Of a stretch of 64,000 bases of DNA, positions 1 through 8,370 are shown piece by piece. Each line of letters starts with the position of its first letter. The first letter of the stretch is position 1. The position numbers were made by a program, and so were the translations under genes. Source of the DNA: G965276675 sp965276675. Lineage in GTDB: Bacteria; Acidobacteriota; Terriglobia; Terriglobales; Acidobacteriaceae. Where the stretch lies: assembly GCA_965276675.1 (NCBI GenBank), contig OZ255624.1, positions 1,798,001 through 1,862,000 of the forward strand, written 5' to 3'. Under the pieces are notes generated by a model that saw only the letters and a list, made by a program, of their open reading frames with translations, was not told the DNA's origin and made no database searches.

Positions 1-1026
1 CGGCGCTGGGAACGCGAGCGCAAAACCTCGGACGCAATGGTGAAGGGTCACGCCGAGGGTGGCGCCTACAGCGACGCAATCGCGCGCGTGAAAGAGTGCT
101 ACAACAACGGCCTCACGGATGAGTTCATCATTCCCTTCGTGGTCACCGGCGCCGAGGGTGAGCCGGTGACCCGGGTGCGCGATGAGGATGTCTGCCTCTG
201 CTTCAACTTCCGCGCCGACCGTGTACGCCAGATTACGCGCGTGCTGGCGCGCGAAAGTGGACTGACGAAAGACGGCGGCCGCTCGCTCCCTGGCGCCGAG
301 GACCTGGACCGGGAGATCCCGCGTGACGAGATTCCGAAAAACCTGCACTATGTCACGATGACGCAGTACGACAAGCAGTTCACGCTGCACATGGTGATCC
401 TGCCGGAGTCGATGGAAAACCTGCTGGCGAACGTCCTGGCCGAGGCGCAGCTCCGCAACCTGCGCGTGGCCGAGACAGAGAAGTACGCCCACGTGACCTA
501 CTTTTTCAACGGCGGCATCGAGAAGGAGTTCCCGGGCGAAGACCGGCAGATGGTGCAATCGCAGAAGGTCGCAACCTACGATTTGGCGCCAGAGATGAGC
601 GCGCAGGGCATCGCCGATATCGTAACCAGGACAATTGCAGATTCAGCATTCGACCTGGTGGTCGTCAACTTCGCCAATGCCGACATGGTGGGGCACTCCG
701 GCAAGCTGGAGCCGACCATTAAGGGTGTCGAGACCGTAGACGCATGCCTCGGCCAGATCTATGCAGCGATGAAGCAGCACGGCGGCGCGATGCTGATCAC
801 TGCCGACCACGGCAACGCCGAGATGCTGGTCGATCCCAAAGGCGGTGGCCCGCACACCGCGCACACCACCAATCCCGTGCCCCTTATCCTGGTCAGTGAA
901 AATGCGTCACAATATCAGTTACGTGAAGGCGGCTCGCTGCGCGACATCTCCCCAACCATCCTCGCAATGCTCGGCCTTGAACAGCCCTGCGAGATGAGCG
1001 GCGCGGATCTGCGCATCTCAAAGTAA
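1..1026 (+). CDS. gpmI: 2,3-bisphosphoglycerate-independent phosphoglycerate mutase, 3' part (5' end outside window)
   Basis: Interconverts 3- and 2-phosphoglycerate in glycolysis; a cytoplasmic, manganese-dependent alkaline-phosphatase-fold enzyme. The frame is open to base 1 and the first codons read RRWERE, which matches the DRDxRWER motif of the family, so the methionine at base 37 is internal. About 341 residues of a usual 510-550 are present. Visible motifs are NFRADR (substrate-binding arginines), NFANADMVGH (metal Asp and His), ITADHGNAE (metal Asp-His) and PHTAHTTNPVP (metal His). The phosphoserine-forming Ser and the first metal Asp lie upstream of the window. A TOBE gene follows 28 bases later on the same strand. 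Identity is very secure; the 5' truncation is only due to the window edge. Confidence 0.96.
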   Translation, partial: RRWERERKTSDAMVKGHAEGGAYSDAIARVKECYNNGLTDEFIIPFVVTGAEGEPVTRVRDEDVCLCFNFRADRVRQITRVLARESGLTKDGGRSLPGAEDLDREIPRDEIPKNLHYVTMTQYDKQFTLHMVILPESMENLLANVLAEAQLRNLRVAETEKYAHVTYFFNGGIEKEFPGEDRQMVQSQKVATYDLAPEMSAQGIADIVTRTIADSAFDLVVVNFANADMVGHSGKLEPTIKGVETVDACLGQIYAAMKQHGGAMLITADHGNAEMLVDPKGGGPHTAHTTNPVPLILVSENASQYQLREGGSLRDISPTILAMLGLEQPCEMSGADLRISK

Positions 1027-1054
1027 CCACATATCTACCCAACAAGGAGAGAAG

Positions 1055-1261
1055 ATGAAGATTTCAGCAAGGAATCAGTTGCGGGGCGTAGTCGAAGAGA
1101 TCGCGCTAGGCGTGGTTACGGCCAAAGTCAGCGTACGCGTCGGCGACAACCTGATCGAGAGCGTCATTACCCGTCAGAGCGTCGAAGAGATGGGCCTGAA
1201 AAAAGGCGACGCAGTCACGGCGCTCATCAAATCGACAGAAGTCATGCTCATGGTGGATTGA
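1055..1261 (+). CDS. TOBE-domain molybdopterin/molybdate-binding protein (Mop type)
   Basis: A 68-residue protein that is a single TOBE/Mop domain: MKISARNQLRG at the start, the central VVTAKVSVRVGDN strand pair, and VTALIKSTEVML at the end. Mop proteins form hexamers that bind and store molybdate or tungstate in the cytoplasm; the same domain occurs in ModE and ModC. A good ribosome binding site (aaggagag) lies just before the ATG. It stands alone here, without modABC nearby, so molybdate homeostasis is inferred from the family only. Length and domain match the family well. Confidence 0.88.
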   Translation: MKISARNQLRGVVEEIALGVVTAKVSVRVGDNLIESVITRQSVEEMGLKKGDAVTALIKSTEVMLMVD

Positions 1262-1313
1262 TGGCAGGTCAGAGGCGTTTCCGCCGTGCTTGAAATTTTG
1301 CGGTTTTAAAACT

Positions 1314-1985
1314 TCATGCCCCGAGCAAAGAGCTGCGTTTGCACTCCATCATCGTGGGCCCGCCGCCTCGACGCGCGCGGGTGATGGATTCATGCGCAAC
1401 GCGGTACGTAGCGATCACGTCGTTGCCATCCACTGGAATGACCGGGATCTCATCGGGTATCGCCGTCTTCCGAGAAGAGTTGCGGATTCTCTTGAGCGGA
1501 GCGCCTTCACCCTCGATAGCGTCTAAGACGTAGAGAATGGGCAGCGCGTGGGCGCGAGCGAGTTGCAGCGACTCTGCAGAAAGAACCTCCCCGAGATTTC
1601 CCTTGAGGAAGACCACGACGGTGGAGACCTTCGCATTGCCTCCATGCGCCAAAGCCAGGCCGGTCGCCATCGCTATCTTTTCCACGAGTCCGCTGATGCC
1701 ACCGATTAGCTTGACAGATGCCGAGCGAAGCTCGTCTTCAAGGGCAGCAGGTACCGCGCCCACAAACGTGTCTCTCGCCTGCAGATCGAGCGTCGCACCC
1801 ACCAAGCTCGCCACTCCGCATGCGCCAGCAGCGCGGGAACGCTTGCTCTCGGCAGACACGCCGCAGCGTAGCAAGCGTTCCTGCATGCGTCGCATCGTCT
1901 CGTCGCTGATCAAGGGCGAGGGGCTGATCAGCAGCGAGCGGCTGCTCTGCGCGGCAAGCCAGGCGGACTCGGGAGTCTTTTTCAT
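1314..1985 (-). CDS. degenerate thiamine-diphosphate E1-alpha-like protein downstream of aceE
   Basis: A 223-residue protein starting 14 bases after the aceE stop on the same strand, probably co-transcribed. The N-terminus (MRRMQERLLRCGV, then GVASLVGATL) and the C-terminus (IPVDGNDVIATYRVA, RARRGGGPTMMECK) follow the E1-alpha subunit of 2-oxoacid dehydrogenases. The cofactor motif is eroded. Where E1-alpha has GDG then an NN pair, this protein has LKGN near residues 127-130 and YVLD near 152-155, so magnesium and thiamine diphosphate binding looks lost. It also ends soon after GGGPT, without the usual C-terminal region (families are about 320-370 residues). A non-catalytic paralogue, perhaps structural or regulatory, or a decaying gene. 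The frame is fully open. Function unknown. Confidence 0.7.
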   Translation of the reverse strand: MKKTPESAWLAAQSSRSLLISPSPLISDETMRRMQERLLRCGVSAESKRSRAAGACGVASLVGATLDLQARDTFVGAVPAALEDELRSASVKLIGGISGLVEKIAMATGLALAHGGNAKVSTVVVFLKGNLGEVLSAESLQLARAHALPILYVLDAIEGEGAPLKRIRNSSRKTAIPDEIPVIPVDGNDVIATYRVAHESITRARRGGGPTMMECKRSSLLGA

Positions 1986-1999
1986 CGCGCCGGAGATGC

Positions 2000-4669
2000 T
2001 CAGGCCCGCGCCGGATTCCGCTTCTCCGTATCCAGCCCCAACTCCGTCATTGCCGCCTGTGCGCGTGCCGCATCGAAGCTCCCCTCGCGCACCAGCTTCG
2101 ATAGCGTCGCAGCCACGATCGACTCCGCATCCACCTCGAAGTGACGCCGCAGGTGCTCGCGGTTATCGCTGCGCCCGAAGCCATCCGTCCCCAGCGAGAC
2201 AAGCCTGGTAGTCAGCCACGGCGCCAGCTGGTCCGGAATCGCCTTCACGTAGTCGGTCGCCGCGATGATCGGGCCCTGCGCTCCGCTGAGCGTCGTCACA
2301 ATGTACGGCTCTCGCGGCGCCTCCGCCGGGTGCAGCCGGTTCCAGCGCTCCACCTCGAGCGCCTCGCGCCGCAGCTCGTTATAGCTGGTCACACTCCACA
2401 CCGCCGCCTGCACGCCATACTTTTCAACAAGAATCGTTTGTGCGCGCAATGCCTCGTTCAGGATCGGGCCGCTGCCAAAGAGCTGCACCGTTGCGTTGCC
2501 AGCCGGCGCATTTTTGAACCGGTAAATGCCGCGCACGATCCCGTCGCGTGCACCCTCCGGCATCGGCGGCATCGGGTAGTCCTCGTTGTACATCGTGATG
2601 TAGTAGAAGAGATCCTCGCCCTCCGCGTACATGCGCCGGATGCCGTCCTGCAGAATCACCGCTAGCTCATAGACGTAGGCTGGATCGTACGTAGCGCAGG
2701 TGGGCACTGTGCTCGCCAGCAGAAGGCTATGCCCATCCTGGTGCTGCAGCCCCTCGCCCAGCATGGTAGTGCGCCCAGCGGTGCCTCCCATCAGGAAGCC
2801 CTTGCCGCGAGAATCGGCAAAGGCCCAGATCATATCACCGACCCGCTGAAAGCCAAACATCGAGTAGTACATAAAGAAGGGAATCGTCGGCACGCCATAG
2901 TTGGCATACGCTGTACCCGCCGCGGTGAAGGAGGCCATCGAGCCCGCTTCGGTGATGCCTTCCTCCAGGATCTGACCGTCTTTCTCCTCGCGATAGTAAA
3001 GCAGCATGCCGACGTCGTGCGGCTCATATTTCTGCCCCTCGCTCGCGTAGATGCCCACTTGCCGTATCGCCGACTCCAGGCCGAAGGTGCGGCCCTCGTC
3101 CGGCACAATCGGCACGATCAACTTGCCGTGCTCCGGATCCTTCATCAGGTGTCGCAGGATGCTGACAAACCCCATCGTCGTCGAGACCGTCCGGTCTTTC
3201 GACCCCGCCGTCCACTCCCCGTAATACTCCAGCCCGGGAGCGTTGAACTGCAGCTCCGGCACCTCCCGGTCTGGCAGATACCCGCCCAGCTCCTGACGGC
3301 GCTCGTGCATGTAGGTGAGCTCGGGACTCTCGGCGGCTGGGCGATACGGCGCGCCGGACTTCGCCGCCTCTTCCGGCACTGGAATATCGAAGCGCCTCAC
3401 AAAAGCCGCGAGCGCGTCGTCGGTCAGCTTTTTCTCCTGGTGGGAGGCGTTGCGCGCTTCGCTCGATCCCAGTCCGTAGCCCTTCACCGTCTTCGCCAGA
3501 ATCACGGTTGGGCCACCCTTGTGCTCAATCGCCCGTTTGTACGCGTTGTAGACCTTCGCCGGATCGTGACCGCCGCGATGCAGCCTGCCCAGCTCATCGT
3601 CGCTCATATCGCGGACCAGATCGAGCAGCTCCGGATACTTCCCGAAGAACTGCTTGCGGGTATACGCGCCGCCCTTCGCCTTGAAGGCCTGGTAGTCGCC
3701 GTCCACGCACTCGCTCATGCGCTGTTGCAGCAGCCCCGAGTGATCGCGCTCAAACAGGCGATCCCAATCCGCACCCCAGATGACTTTGATCACATTCCAG
3801 CCGGCGCCGTGGAAGACACCTTCCAACTCCTCGATCACCCGCTTATTGCCGCGCACCGGACCATCCAGCCGCTGCAGATTGCAGTTCACCACGAAGATCA
3901 GGTTGTCCAAATTTTCGCGCGTCGCCACCGTGAGTGCCCCCAGTGTCTCCGGCTCGTCGGTCTCGCCATCGCCCACGAAGACCCAAACCTTCCGGTCGGT
4001 CTTCTCGATGAGCTTGCGATTCTCCAGGTACTTCATGAACCGCGCCTGGTAGATAGCGTTGATCGGCCCCAGCCCCATCGAAACGGTAGGGAAGCGCCAG
4101 AAGTGCGGCATCAGCCACGGATGCGGATACGACGACAGCCCCGGCTCTCCGCGCAGTTCATGGCGGAAGTGTTTCAGGTGCACATCGTCCAGGCGACCCT
4201 CAAGGTAGGCGCGGGCATAGACACCAGGCGAGGCATGCCCCTGGAAGTAGATGAAATCGCCCGGCTGCTCGCCGTACTTCGCGCGGAAGAAGTGGTTGAA
4301 GCCTACCTCCAGCAGCGTCGCCAACGACGAGTAGGTCGAGATGTGGCCGCCGATCCCGGGATCCTTCTTGTTCTGGCCGTGCACCATGGCCATGGCGTTC
4401 CAGCGCAGCAGGCTTTCCACCCGGCGCTCGTGCTCGCGGTTTCCCGGATACGGCAGCTCCTGATCAACGGGAATGGTGTTGACATATGGGGTCGTCAAGC
4501 TGGAGGAGGTCCCAACACCGATCTCCTGACCCCTCTGCTGCAGCGCGTCAAGGAGCTCCGCACCCTGCGCCGGATCCTCGGCAACTACGTCCTCGAATGC
4601 TTCGATCCACTCGGCTAATTCAGCGGAAAAACCCGGCTCAACGGCGGCTACAAGTGTTGTATTCATCAC
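2000..4669 (-). CDS. aceE: pyruvate dehydrogenase E1 component, homodimeric type
   Basis: Thiamine-diphosphate-dependent decarboxylation of pyruvate and transfer of the acetyl group to the E2 lipoyl domain. At 889 residues it has the length of the single-chain AceE found in proteobacteria, not the split alpha/beta form. Motifs: GHASPGVYARA near 144-154 (family hallmark), the cofactor motif GDGETDEPE near 233-241 with its partner NCN near 262-264, and a transketolase-like central domain. No E2 or E3 gene is in the window. The start is GTG at 4669 or ATG three bases further in; neither has a strong ribosome binding site. A short degenerate E1-alpha-like gene follows directly. A long open frame on the opposite strand is a coding shadow. 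Confidence 0.97.
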   Translation of the reverse strand: MMNTTLVAAVEPGFSAELAEWIEAFEDVVAEDPAQGAELLDALQQRGQEIGVGTSSSLTTPYVNTIPVDQELPYPGNREHERRVESLLRWNAMAMVHGQNKKDPGIGGHISTYSSLATLLEVGFNHFFRAKYGEQPGDFIYFQGHASPGVYARAYLEGRLDDVHLKHFRHELRGEPGLSSYPHPWLMPHFWRFPTVSMGLGPINAIYQARFMKYLENRKLIEKTDRKVWVFVGDGETDEPETLGALTVATRENLDNLIFVVNCNLQRLDGPVRGNKRVIEELEGVFHGAGWNVIKVIWGADWDRLFERDHSGLLQQRMSECVDGDYQAFKAKGGAYTRKQFFGKYPELLDLVRDMSDDELGRLHRGGHDPAKVYNAYKRAIEHKGGPTVILAKTVKGYGLGSSEARNASHQEKKLTDDALAAFVRRFDIPVPEEAAKSGAPYRPAAESPELTYMHERRQELGGYLPDREVPELQFNAPGLEYYGEWTAGSKDRTVSTTMGFVSILRHLMKDPEHGKLIVPIVPDEGRTFGLESAIRQVGIYASEGQKYEPHDVGMLLYYREEKDGQILEEGITEAGSMASFTAAGTAYANYGVPTIPFFMYYSMFGFQRVGDMIWAFADSRGKGFLMGGTAGRTTMLGEGLQHQDGHSLLLASTVPTCATYDPAYVYELAVILQDGIRRMYAEGEDLFYYITMYNEDYPMPPMPEGARDGIVRGIYRFKNAPAGNATVQLFGSGPILNEALRAQTILVEKYGVQAAVWSVTSYNELRREALEVERWNRLHPAEAPREPYIVTTLSGAQGPIIAATDYVKAIPDQLAPWLTTRLVSLGTDGFGRSDNREHLRRHFEVDAESIVAATLSKLVREGSFDAARAQAAMTELGLDTEKRNPARA

Positions 4670-4759
4670 TACGAATGATACTACTGACGCCCGCTGACTG
4701 GGGCGGAGGACCCTGAGTCAGAGAAATCGCTTTCAATCTACCGTAGTACATTGGTACAT

Positions 4760-5023
4760 ATGGCGGACACCAAGGGAGTTGTCGAAGTCGAGCGGATCCA
4801 GACTGGCGTTCGTATGGAAAAGCGTCTGCTCAAGGTACTTAAGGCGGTGGCCGAGCTGAAGGACATGAGTCTGGGTGATTTGCTCGAAGGAATTGTGCTT
4901 CACGCCTTTGAAGGAAAGTCCGCGTTCTCCCCACAGACTCTGAAAGAGATCGAGCAGTTCAGGAACATCTATGGCATGACCCTGCGTGCGTCCGATAGCC
5001 ATCGGTTGAAGGAGCGCAAATGA
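4760..5023 (+). CDS. small ribbon-helix-helix-like protein
   Basis: About 87 residues from the ATG at 4760 (an in-frame TTG lies nine bases earlier). The sequence VERIQTGVRMEKRLLKVLK is followed by two helices, AELKDMSLGDLLEG and a C-terminal helical segment. A basic strand followed by two helices fits a MetJ/Arc-type ribbon-helix-helix fold, so DNA binding is possible, but I cannot show it from motifs alone. A nucleotidyltransferase-like gene begins 71 bases later on the same strand. The two may be a unit, for example toxin-antitoxin-like, but the spacing does not demand this. Probably a real conserved small gene. Confidence 0.6.
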   Translation: MADTKGVVEVERIQTGVRMEKRLLKVLKAVAELKDMSLGDLLEGIVLHAFEGKSAFSPQTLKEIEQFRNIYGMTLRASDSHRLKERK

Positions 5024-5094
5024 AAAGCGGCGCATGGATTGAGAGCTGTCTCATAAAGCGGTGCAAGAACACGCACTAACGATTGCGAGAATGC

Positions 5095-5820
5095 ATGATA
5101 TCCGATGGTGTTCTTTCAGGACCCGATCACGACCGGGCGGAACGGACCTTCCGCAAGCTCGCCCGTCACGACACCTCGCGCTGGGCCTTGACCGGGGGAT
5201 TCGCTGCTGAAATTCACATTGGGCACAGTGGAGGCAAATCTGCGCCACGCCCTCTTCATGACATAGACTTTATCGTCAACTCTTTCGACTGCATTCCTGA
5301 GAGCCTGGGGCGCGAATTTCTGGTCCGCCACGTTCATCCGGACGATCCTCCGGGAAGGACTCTGCTGCAATGCGTCGATCCTGAAACCGGAGTACGAGTC
5401 GACGTCTTCCGAGCCTACGGTGCTGTGATGAACCGCGTATCACTGATTGATCCGTCCTTCGAGTCACTCAGAATGATCTCGCTTCAAGATCTGACGGCTC
5501 GAGCTGCACGGCTCAGCTGGGATCTGCTGGGTAACAAACCAGTCGCACCGAAGTACGTGAGAGACTTCCTGAGGCTTTTAGTGGTGGTAAACGCCGACGA
5601 TGTTGAATTCGTCTGGCAAGAGCACAGAAATCCTCATAGCCCGGAGAGCTTTGCGGAGGCGGCTCAGGAGATTGGAGGGCTCATCGAATCCCATTCACAC
5701 CTGCTCATCCGTCCGACGTACTCAACCGACGTGACCGCACTCTGCGAACGGTGCAGGAATTCCGCGGCATTCCGCTTAGCCGACCCTGGACTGGTGCTCT
5801 CGCTCCTGGGCTATTGCTGA
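5095..5820 (+). CDS. nucleotidyltransferase-like protein (AbiEii/DUF1814-like fold)
   Basis: About 241 residues from the ATG at 5095; an in-frame TTG at 5083 gives four more. The N-terminal third has WALTGGFAAEIH, then PLHDIDFIV, then VRVDVF. This is the GG...DxD...D layout of minimal DNA polymerase-beta-type nucleotidyltransferases, with Asp-Ile-Asp as the putative metal pair and VDVF as the third acid. The rest is helical and unassigned. Relatives are toxins of AbiE-type systems, or enzymes that modify tRNA or small molecules. The preceding small RHH-like gene is on the same strand. Family level is moderately supported; substrate unknown. Confidence 0.6.
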   Translation: MISDGVLSGPDHDRAERTFRKLARHDTSRWALTGGFAAEIHIGHSGGKSAPRPLHDIDFIVNSFDCIPESLGREFLVRHVHPDDPPGRTLLQCVDPETGVRVDVFRAYGAVMNRVSLIDPSFESLRMISLQDLTARAARLSWDLLGNKPVAPKYVRDFLRLLVVVNADDVEFVWQEHRNPHSPESFAEAAQEIGGLIESHSHLLIRPTYSTDVTALCERCRNSAAFRLADPGLVLSLLGYC

Positions 5821-5982
5821 CGAGGAAACATCGCGGACACAAAACCACAACCGCCGCCTCCTCGCAAGCGCGCCTTTTCAACAGAAGTGTGAAAAAGCCT
5901 GTGAAATAGCCGGTCGTCTATGCCGCAAACATAGGATTGGAGAGGCTTTCAACACTCTGCACCATTCTTGCTGCGGTCCAGA

Positions 5983-7194
5983 TTACGTGGAGTAATCCGC
6001 ATTAATATGCACGTACTCCGCCGTTAAATCCGTGGTCCAGAAACGACAGCTGCCGCTGCCGACGCCCAGGTCGATGCTGACCGTGAACTCCCGCTGTTTC
6101 AGGTAGACATGCGCGGCACTCTCGTCGAATGCCGGCGCGAGCCCACCCCCGCTGCAGACCGGCAGATCGCCAAAACGAATCGCGATGCGCGCCGGATCGA
6201 GCTTTGCTCCGGAGTAGCCGATCGCCGCCAGCAAACGGCCCCAGTTCGGATCGCTGCCCGCCCAGGCCGTCTTCACCAGTGGCGAGCCCGCTATCGTCCG
6301 CGCTACACGCAGCGCATCGGCATCATCGGCCGCGCCCTGGATCTCCAGTTCAACCACATGCGTCACGCCCTCACCGTCGCCGACGATCTGCTTCGCCAAC
6401 GAGGTGCAGACCTCCCTAAGTGCTCGCTCGAAGTGCCAGCGACTCCCGTCACTTTCAAGTGACACGCCGCTGGCTCCGCTCGCCAGCAGCAGGACCGTGT
6501 CGTTGGTCGACATGTCTCCGTCGATCGAGATGCGATTGAAACTCCCCTCCACTGCTCTCCCGAGCAAGCATTGCAGGGTCGCCGATTCGCTCACCGTATC
6601 TGTAAACAGGTACACCAGCATGGTCGCGTGCGGTATGCGTAAATCGGGCCCGATCATTCCTGCACCCTTGGCCACCCCGGCGATCCGGACCTCCCCATCC
6701 CCGTCTACCCTCACCGTCGCAAACGCCATTTTAGGCTGGGTGTCCGTCGTCATGATGGCTTCGGCGAAGCTCCGCAGGTGCGCCGGCGAATCGCCTAGCG
6801 CTGCCCCCACTGCGGGCAGTGCGGTCACGATCTTCTCCGCCGGCAGCGGCACCCCGATGATGCCGGTAGACGAAGGAAAGACCGCGTGCGGATCGCAGCC
6901 GAAGAGCGCGCCCGCCGCCGCGCACACCTGCTGGCAGGCCTCCAGGCCCGCCTCGCCCGTCGCGCAGTTGGCGTTGCCGGCATTTACCACCACGGCCTGC
7001 ACCCGGGCCGCGTTCTTCGCCAGGTGGCGTTGACCGATTACCAGCGGCGCCGCCACAATCTGATTGCTCGTGAACATAGCCGCCGCCGTTGCCGGGCGTT
7101 CGGCGACAGCGCATGCCAGATCCGGATTGCCGCTCGCCTTAATGCCAGCGCGAACCGCACCAAGGCGAAAACCGCGGGGGAGGGAAGTATCCAT
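5983..7194 (-). CDS. argJ: bifunctional glutamate N-acetyltransferase / amino-acid N-acetyltransferase (ornithine acetyltransferase)
   Basis: Transfers the acetyl group from N-acetylornithine to glutamate (and in bifunctional forms also uses acetyl-CoA) in arginine synthesis. 403 residues, normal length. The protein cleaves itself at an Ala-Thr bond; here that is Ala190-Thr191 in PHATMLVY, so the new N-terminal Thr is the nucleophile. The oxyanion-hole motif is STGIIG near 109-114 and the C-terminal chain has the family IDGDMSTNDT stretch. The loop before the cleavage site (PDLRIPHATM) is a few residues longer than the common PNMATM form. The gene stands alone, with no other arg genes next to it. 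The start at 7194 gives MDTSLPRGFR, a natural N-terminus. Confidence 0.95.
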   Translation of the reverse strand: MDTSLPRGFRLGAVRAGIKASGNPDLACAVAERPATAAAMFTSNQIVAAPLVIGQRHLAKNAARVQAVVVNAGNANCATGEAGLEACQQVCAAAGALFGCDPHAVFPSSTGIIGVPLPAEKIVTALPAVGAALGDSPAHLRSFAEAIMTTDTQPKMAFATVRVDGDGEVRIAGVAKGAGMIGPDLRIPHATMLVYLFTDTVSESATLQCLLGRAVEGSFNRISIDGDMSTNDTVLLLASGASGVSLESDGSRWHFERALREVCTSLAKQIVGDGEGVTHVVELEIQGAADDADALRVARTIAGSPLVKTAWAGSDPNWGRLLAAIGYSGAKLDPARIAIRFGDLPVCSGGGLAPAFDESAAHVYLKQREFTVSIDLGVGSGSCRFWTTDLTAEYVHINADYST

Positions 7195-7250
7195 CGCTTC
7201 ACTCTATCCCGGCCGAAGCCGTCTCGCATAAGCGAGATCTCTCATAACGC

Positions 7251-7332
7251 TGTCATCCCGGCCGGAGTTGCACCCAAAGGTGTCAACTCCACAAAACTGT
7301 CATCCCGGCCGGAGTTGCGCCAAAGGTGTCAA
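7251..7332. repeat. two direct copies of a ~35-base extragenic repeat
   Basis: Copies at 7251-7286 and 7298-7332 share tgtcatcccggccggagttg followed by an almost identical tail (cacccaaaggtgtcaa against cgccaaaggtgtcaa). They sit between divergent argJ and an ABC ATPase gene. A shorter related piece (tcccggccgaag) lies at about 7207. They look like a REP-type extragenic element. Confidence 0.75.
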
Positions 7333-7395
7333 CGAAGCGGAGGGATCTGCTGTTCGTCTCTTCGCCTTAAAGTCGGCAGGCACTACCCTAACCAC

Positions 7396-8244
7396 ATGAA
7401 CGAAAGTCAGAAGAACGACGCCACACATCCCTCCAATCCCCCGAACGGACAGCCTCCTCCATTCGCAGAGTTGCGAGCGATCCACGTCGCGCGCGGCGAG
7501 GCAGTGGTTCTGCACGACCTCTCCTTGACCATCGCGAGCGGTGAGCACGTCGCGATCCTGGGACCGAACGGCTGCGGCAAGTCTACCCTGCTCAAAGTGC
7601 TCACCTGCGAGTGCTATCCCATGCCCGACCCCACGCAAACGAGCGGCTCCCGCAGCCGTATTTTTGGACGGGAGCGCTGGGATGTCAGCGAGTTGAGAAA
7701 GCGTCTCGGCGTTGTCGCGGCGGAGCTCCCCGGCCCCAGCACCGCGAAGACCGCTGGTCTGGATGCCGTCCTCTCCGGCTTTTTCGCGAGCTCAACCCTT
7801 TGGCCCAACTTCCACGTCACCGCAGCCATGCGGACGGCCGCGACCGAAGCGCTTGAGCTCATGGAGGCCCGCCATCTCGCGGGCAAACGGGTGGCCGAGA
7901 TGTCTGCTGGCGAGGTACGCCGAGTCATGATTGCGCGTGCGCTAGTGCATCGCCCGGAGATGCTCCTGCTCGATGAGCCGTCGAACGCCCTCGACATGGC
8001 GGCCCAGCGGGGCCTGCGCGAGAGCCTGCGCCGCGTCGCGCAATCCGGAACCGGGCTCGTCATGGTCACGCACCACCTAGCCGATCTCCTGCCGGAGATC
8101 CAACGCGTGCTGATGATGCACGAGGGCCGGATCATCGGTGACGGCTCCCGGGAACAGATGATTACGCCTGCTCGTCTCCAGGAGCTCTTTGGGATCCCGA
8201 TCGAGCTCATCAGCCACGAAGGCTACTTCCATTCTTGGGCCTGA
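7396..8244 (+). CDS. ABC transporter ATP-binding protein (ModF/YlmA-like), orphan
   Basis: A 282-residue ABC ATPase from the ATG at 7396; the longer open frame upstream runs through the repeat region and is not coding. Motifs in order: Walker A GPNGCGKST near 56-64, signature MSAGEVRR, Walker B MLLLDEPSNALD, and H-loop VTHH. The signature has Met-Ser-Ala-Gly-Glu in place of Leu-Ser-Gly-Gly-Gln, as seen in some YlmA/ModF-type single ATPases. No permease or binding protein is adjacent, so a transport substrate cannot be assigned. It may act with a permease elsewhere or in a non-transport role. A secreted papain-like gene follows on the same strand. Confidence 0.85.
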   Translation: MNESQKNDATHPSNPPNGQPPPFAELRAIHVARGEAVVLHDLSLTIASGEHVAILGPNGCGKSTLLKVLTCECYPMPDPTQTSGSRSRIFGRERWDVSELRKRLGVVAAELPGPSTAKTAGLDAVLSGFFASSTLWPNFHVTAAMRTAATEALELMEARHLAGKRVAEMSAGEVRRVMIARALVHRPEMLLLDEPSNALDMAAQRGLRESLRRVAQSGTGLVMVTHHLADLLPEIQRVLMMHEGRIIGDGSREQMITPARLQELFGIPIELISHEGYFHSWA

Positions 8245-8370
8245 TCTGGCGAACAAAGTACCCAGACTCTGCGTACCTGGTTGGCAATGCAGTTATTAGC
8301 GCATCCAAAAGCAGGTATGTTCATCTCCTGTTCGAAAAAGCAAGCTGCGGGGGAAGTCTCCTGTCTTCAC

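Noticed and set aside
2729..4618. 629-codon open frame on the + strand opposite aceE
   Set aside because: It is the antisense of the conserved aceE gene. Its translation is rich in Arg, His, Leu and Gln with no domain, typical of a GC-rich shadow frame.
6886..7395. Upstream extension of the ABC ATPase frame
   Set aside because: It runs through antisense argJ and the extragenic repeat; the ATG at 7396 gives the normal start of the protein.
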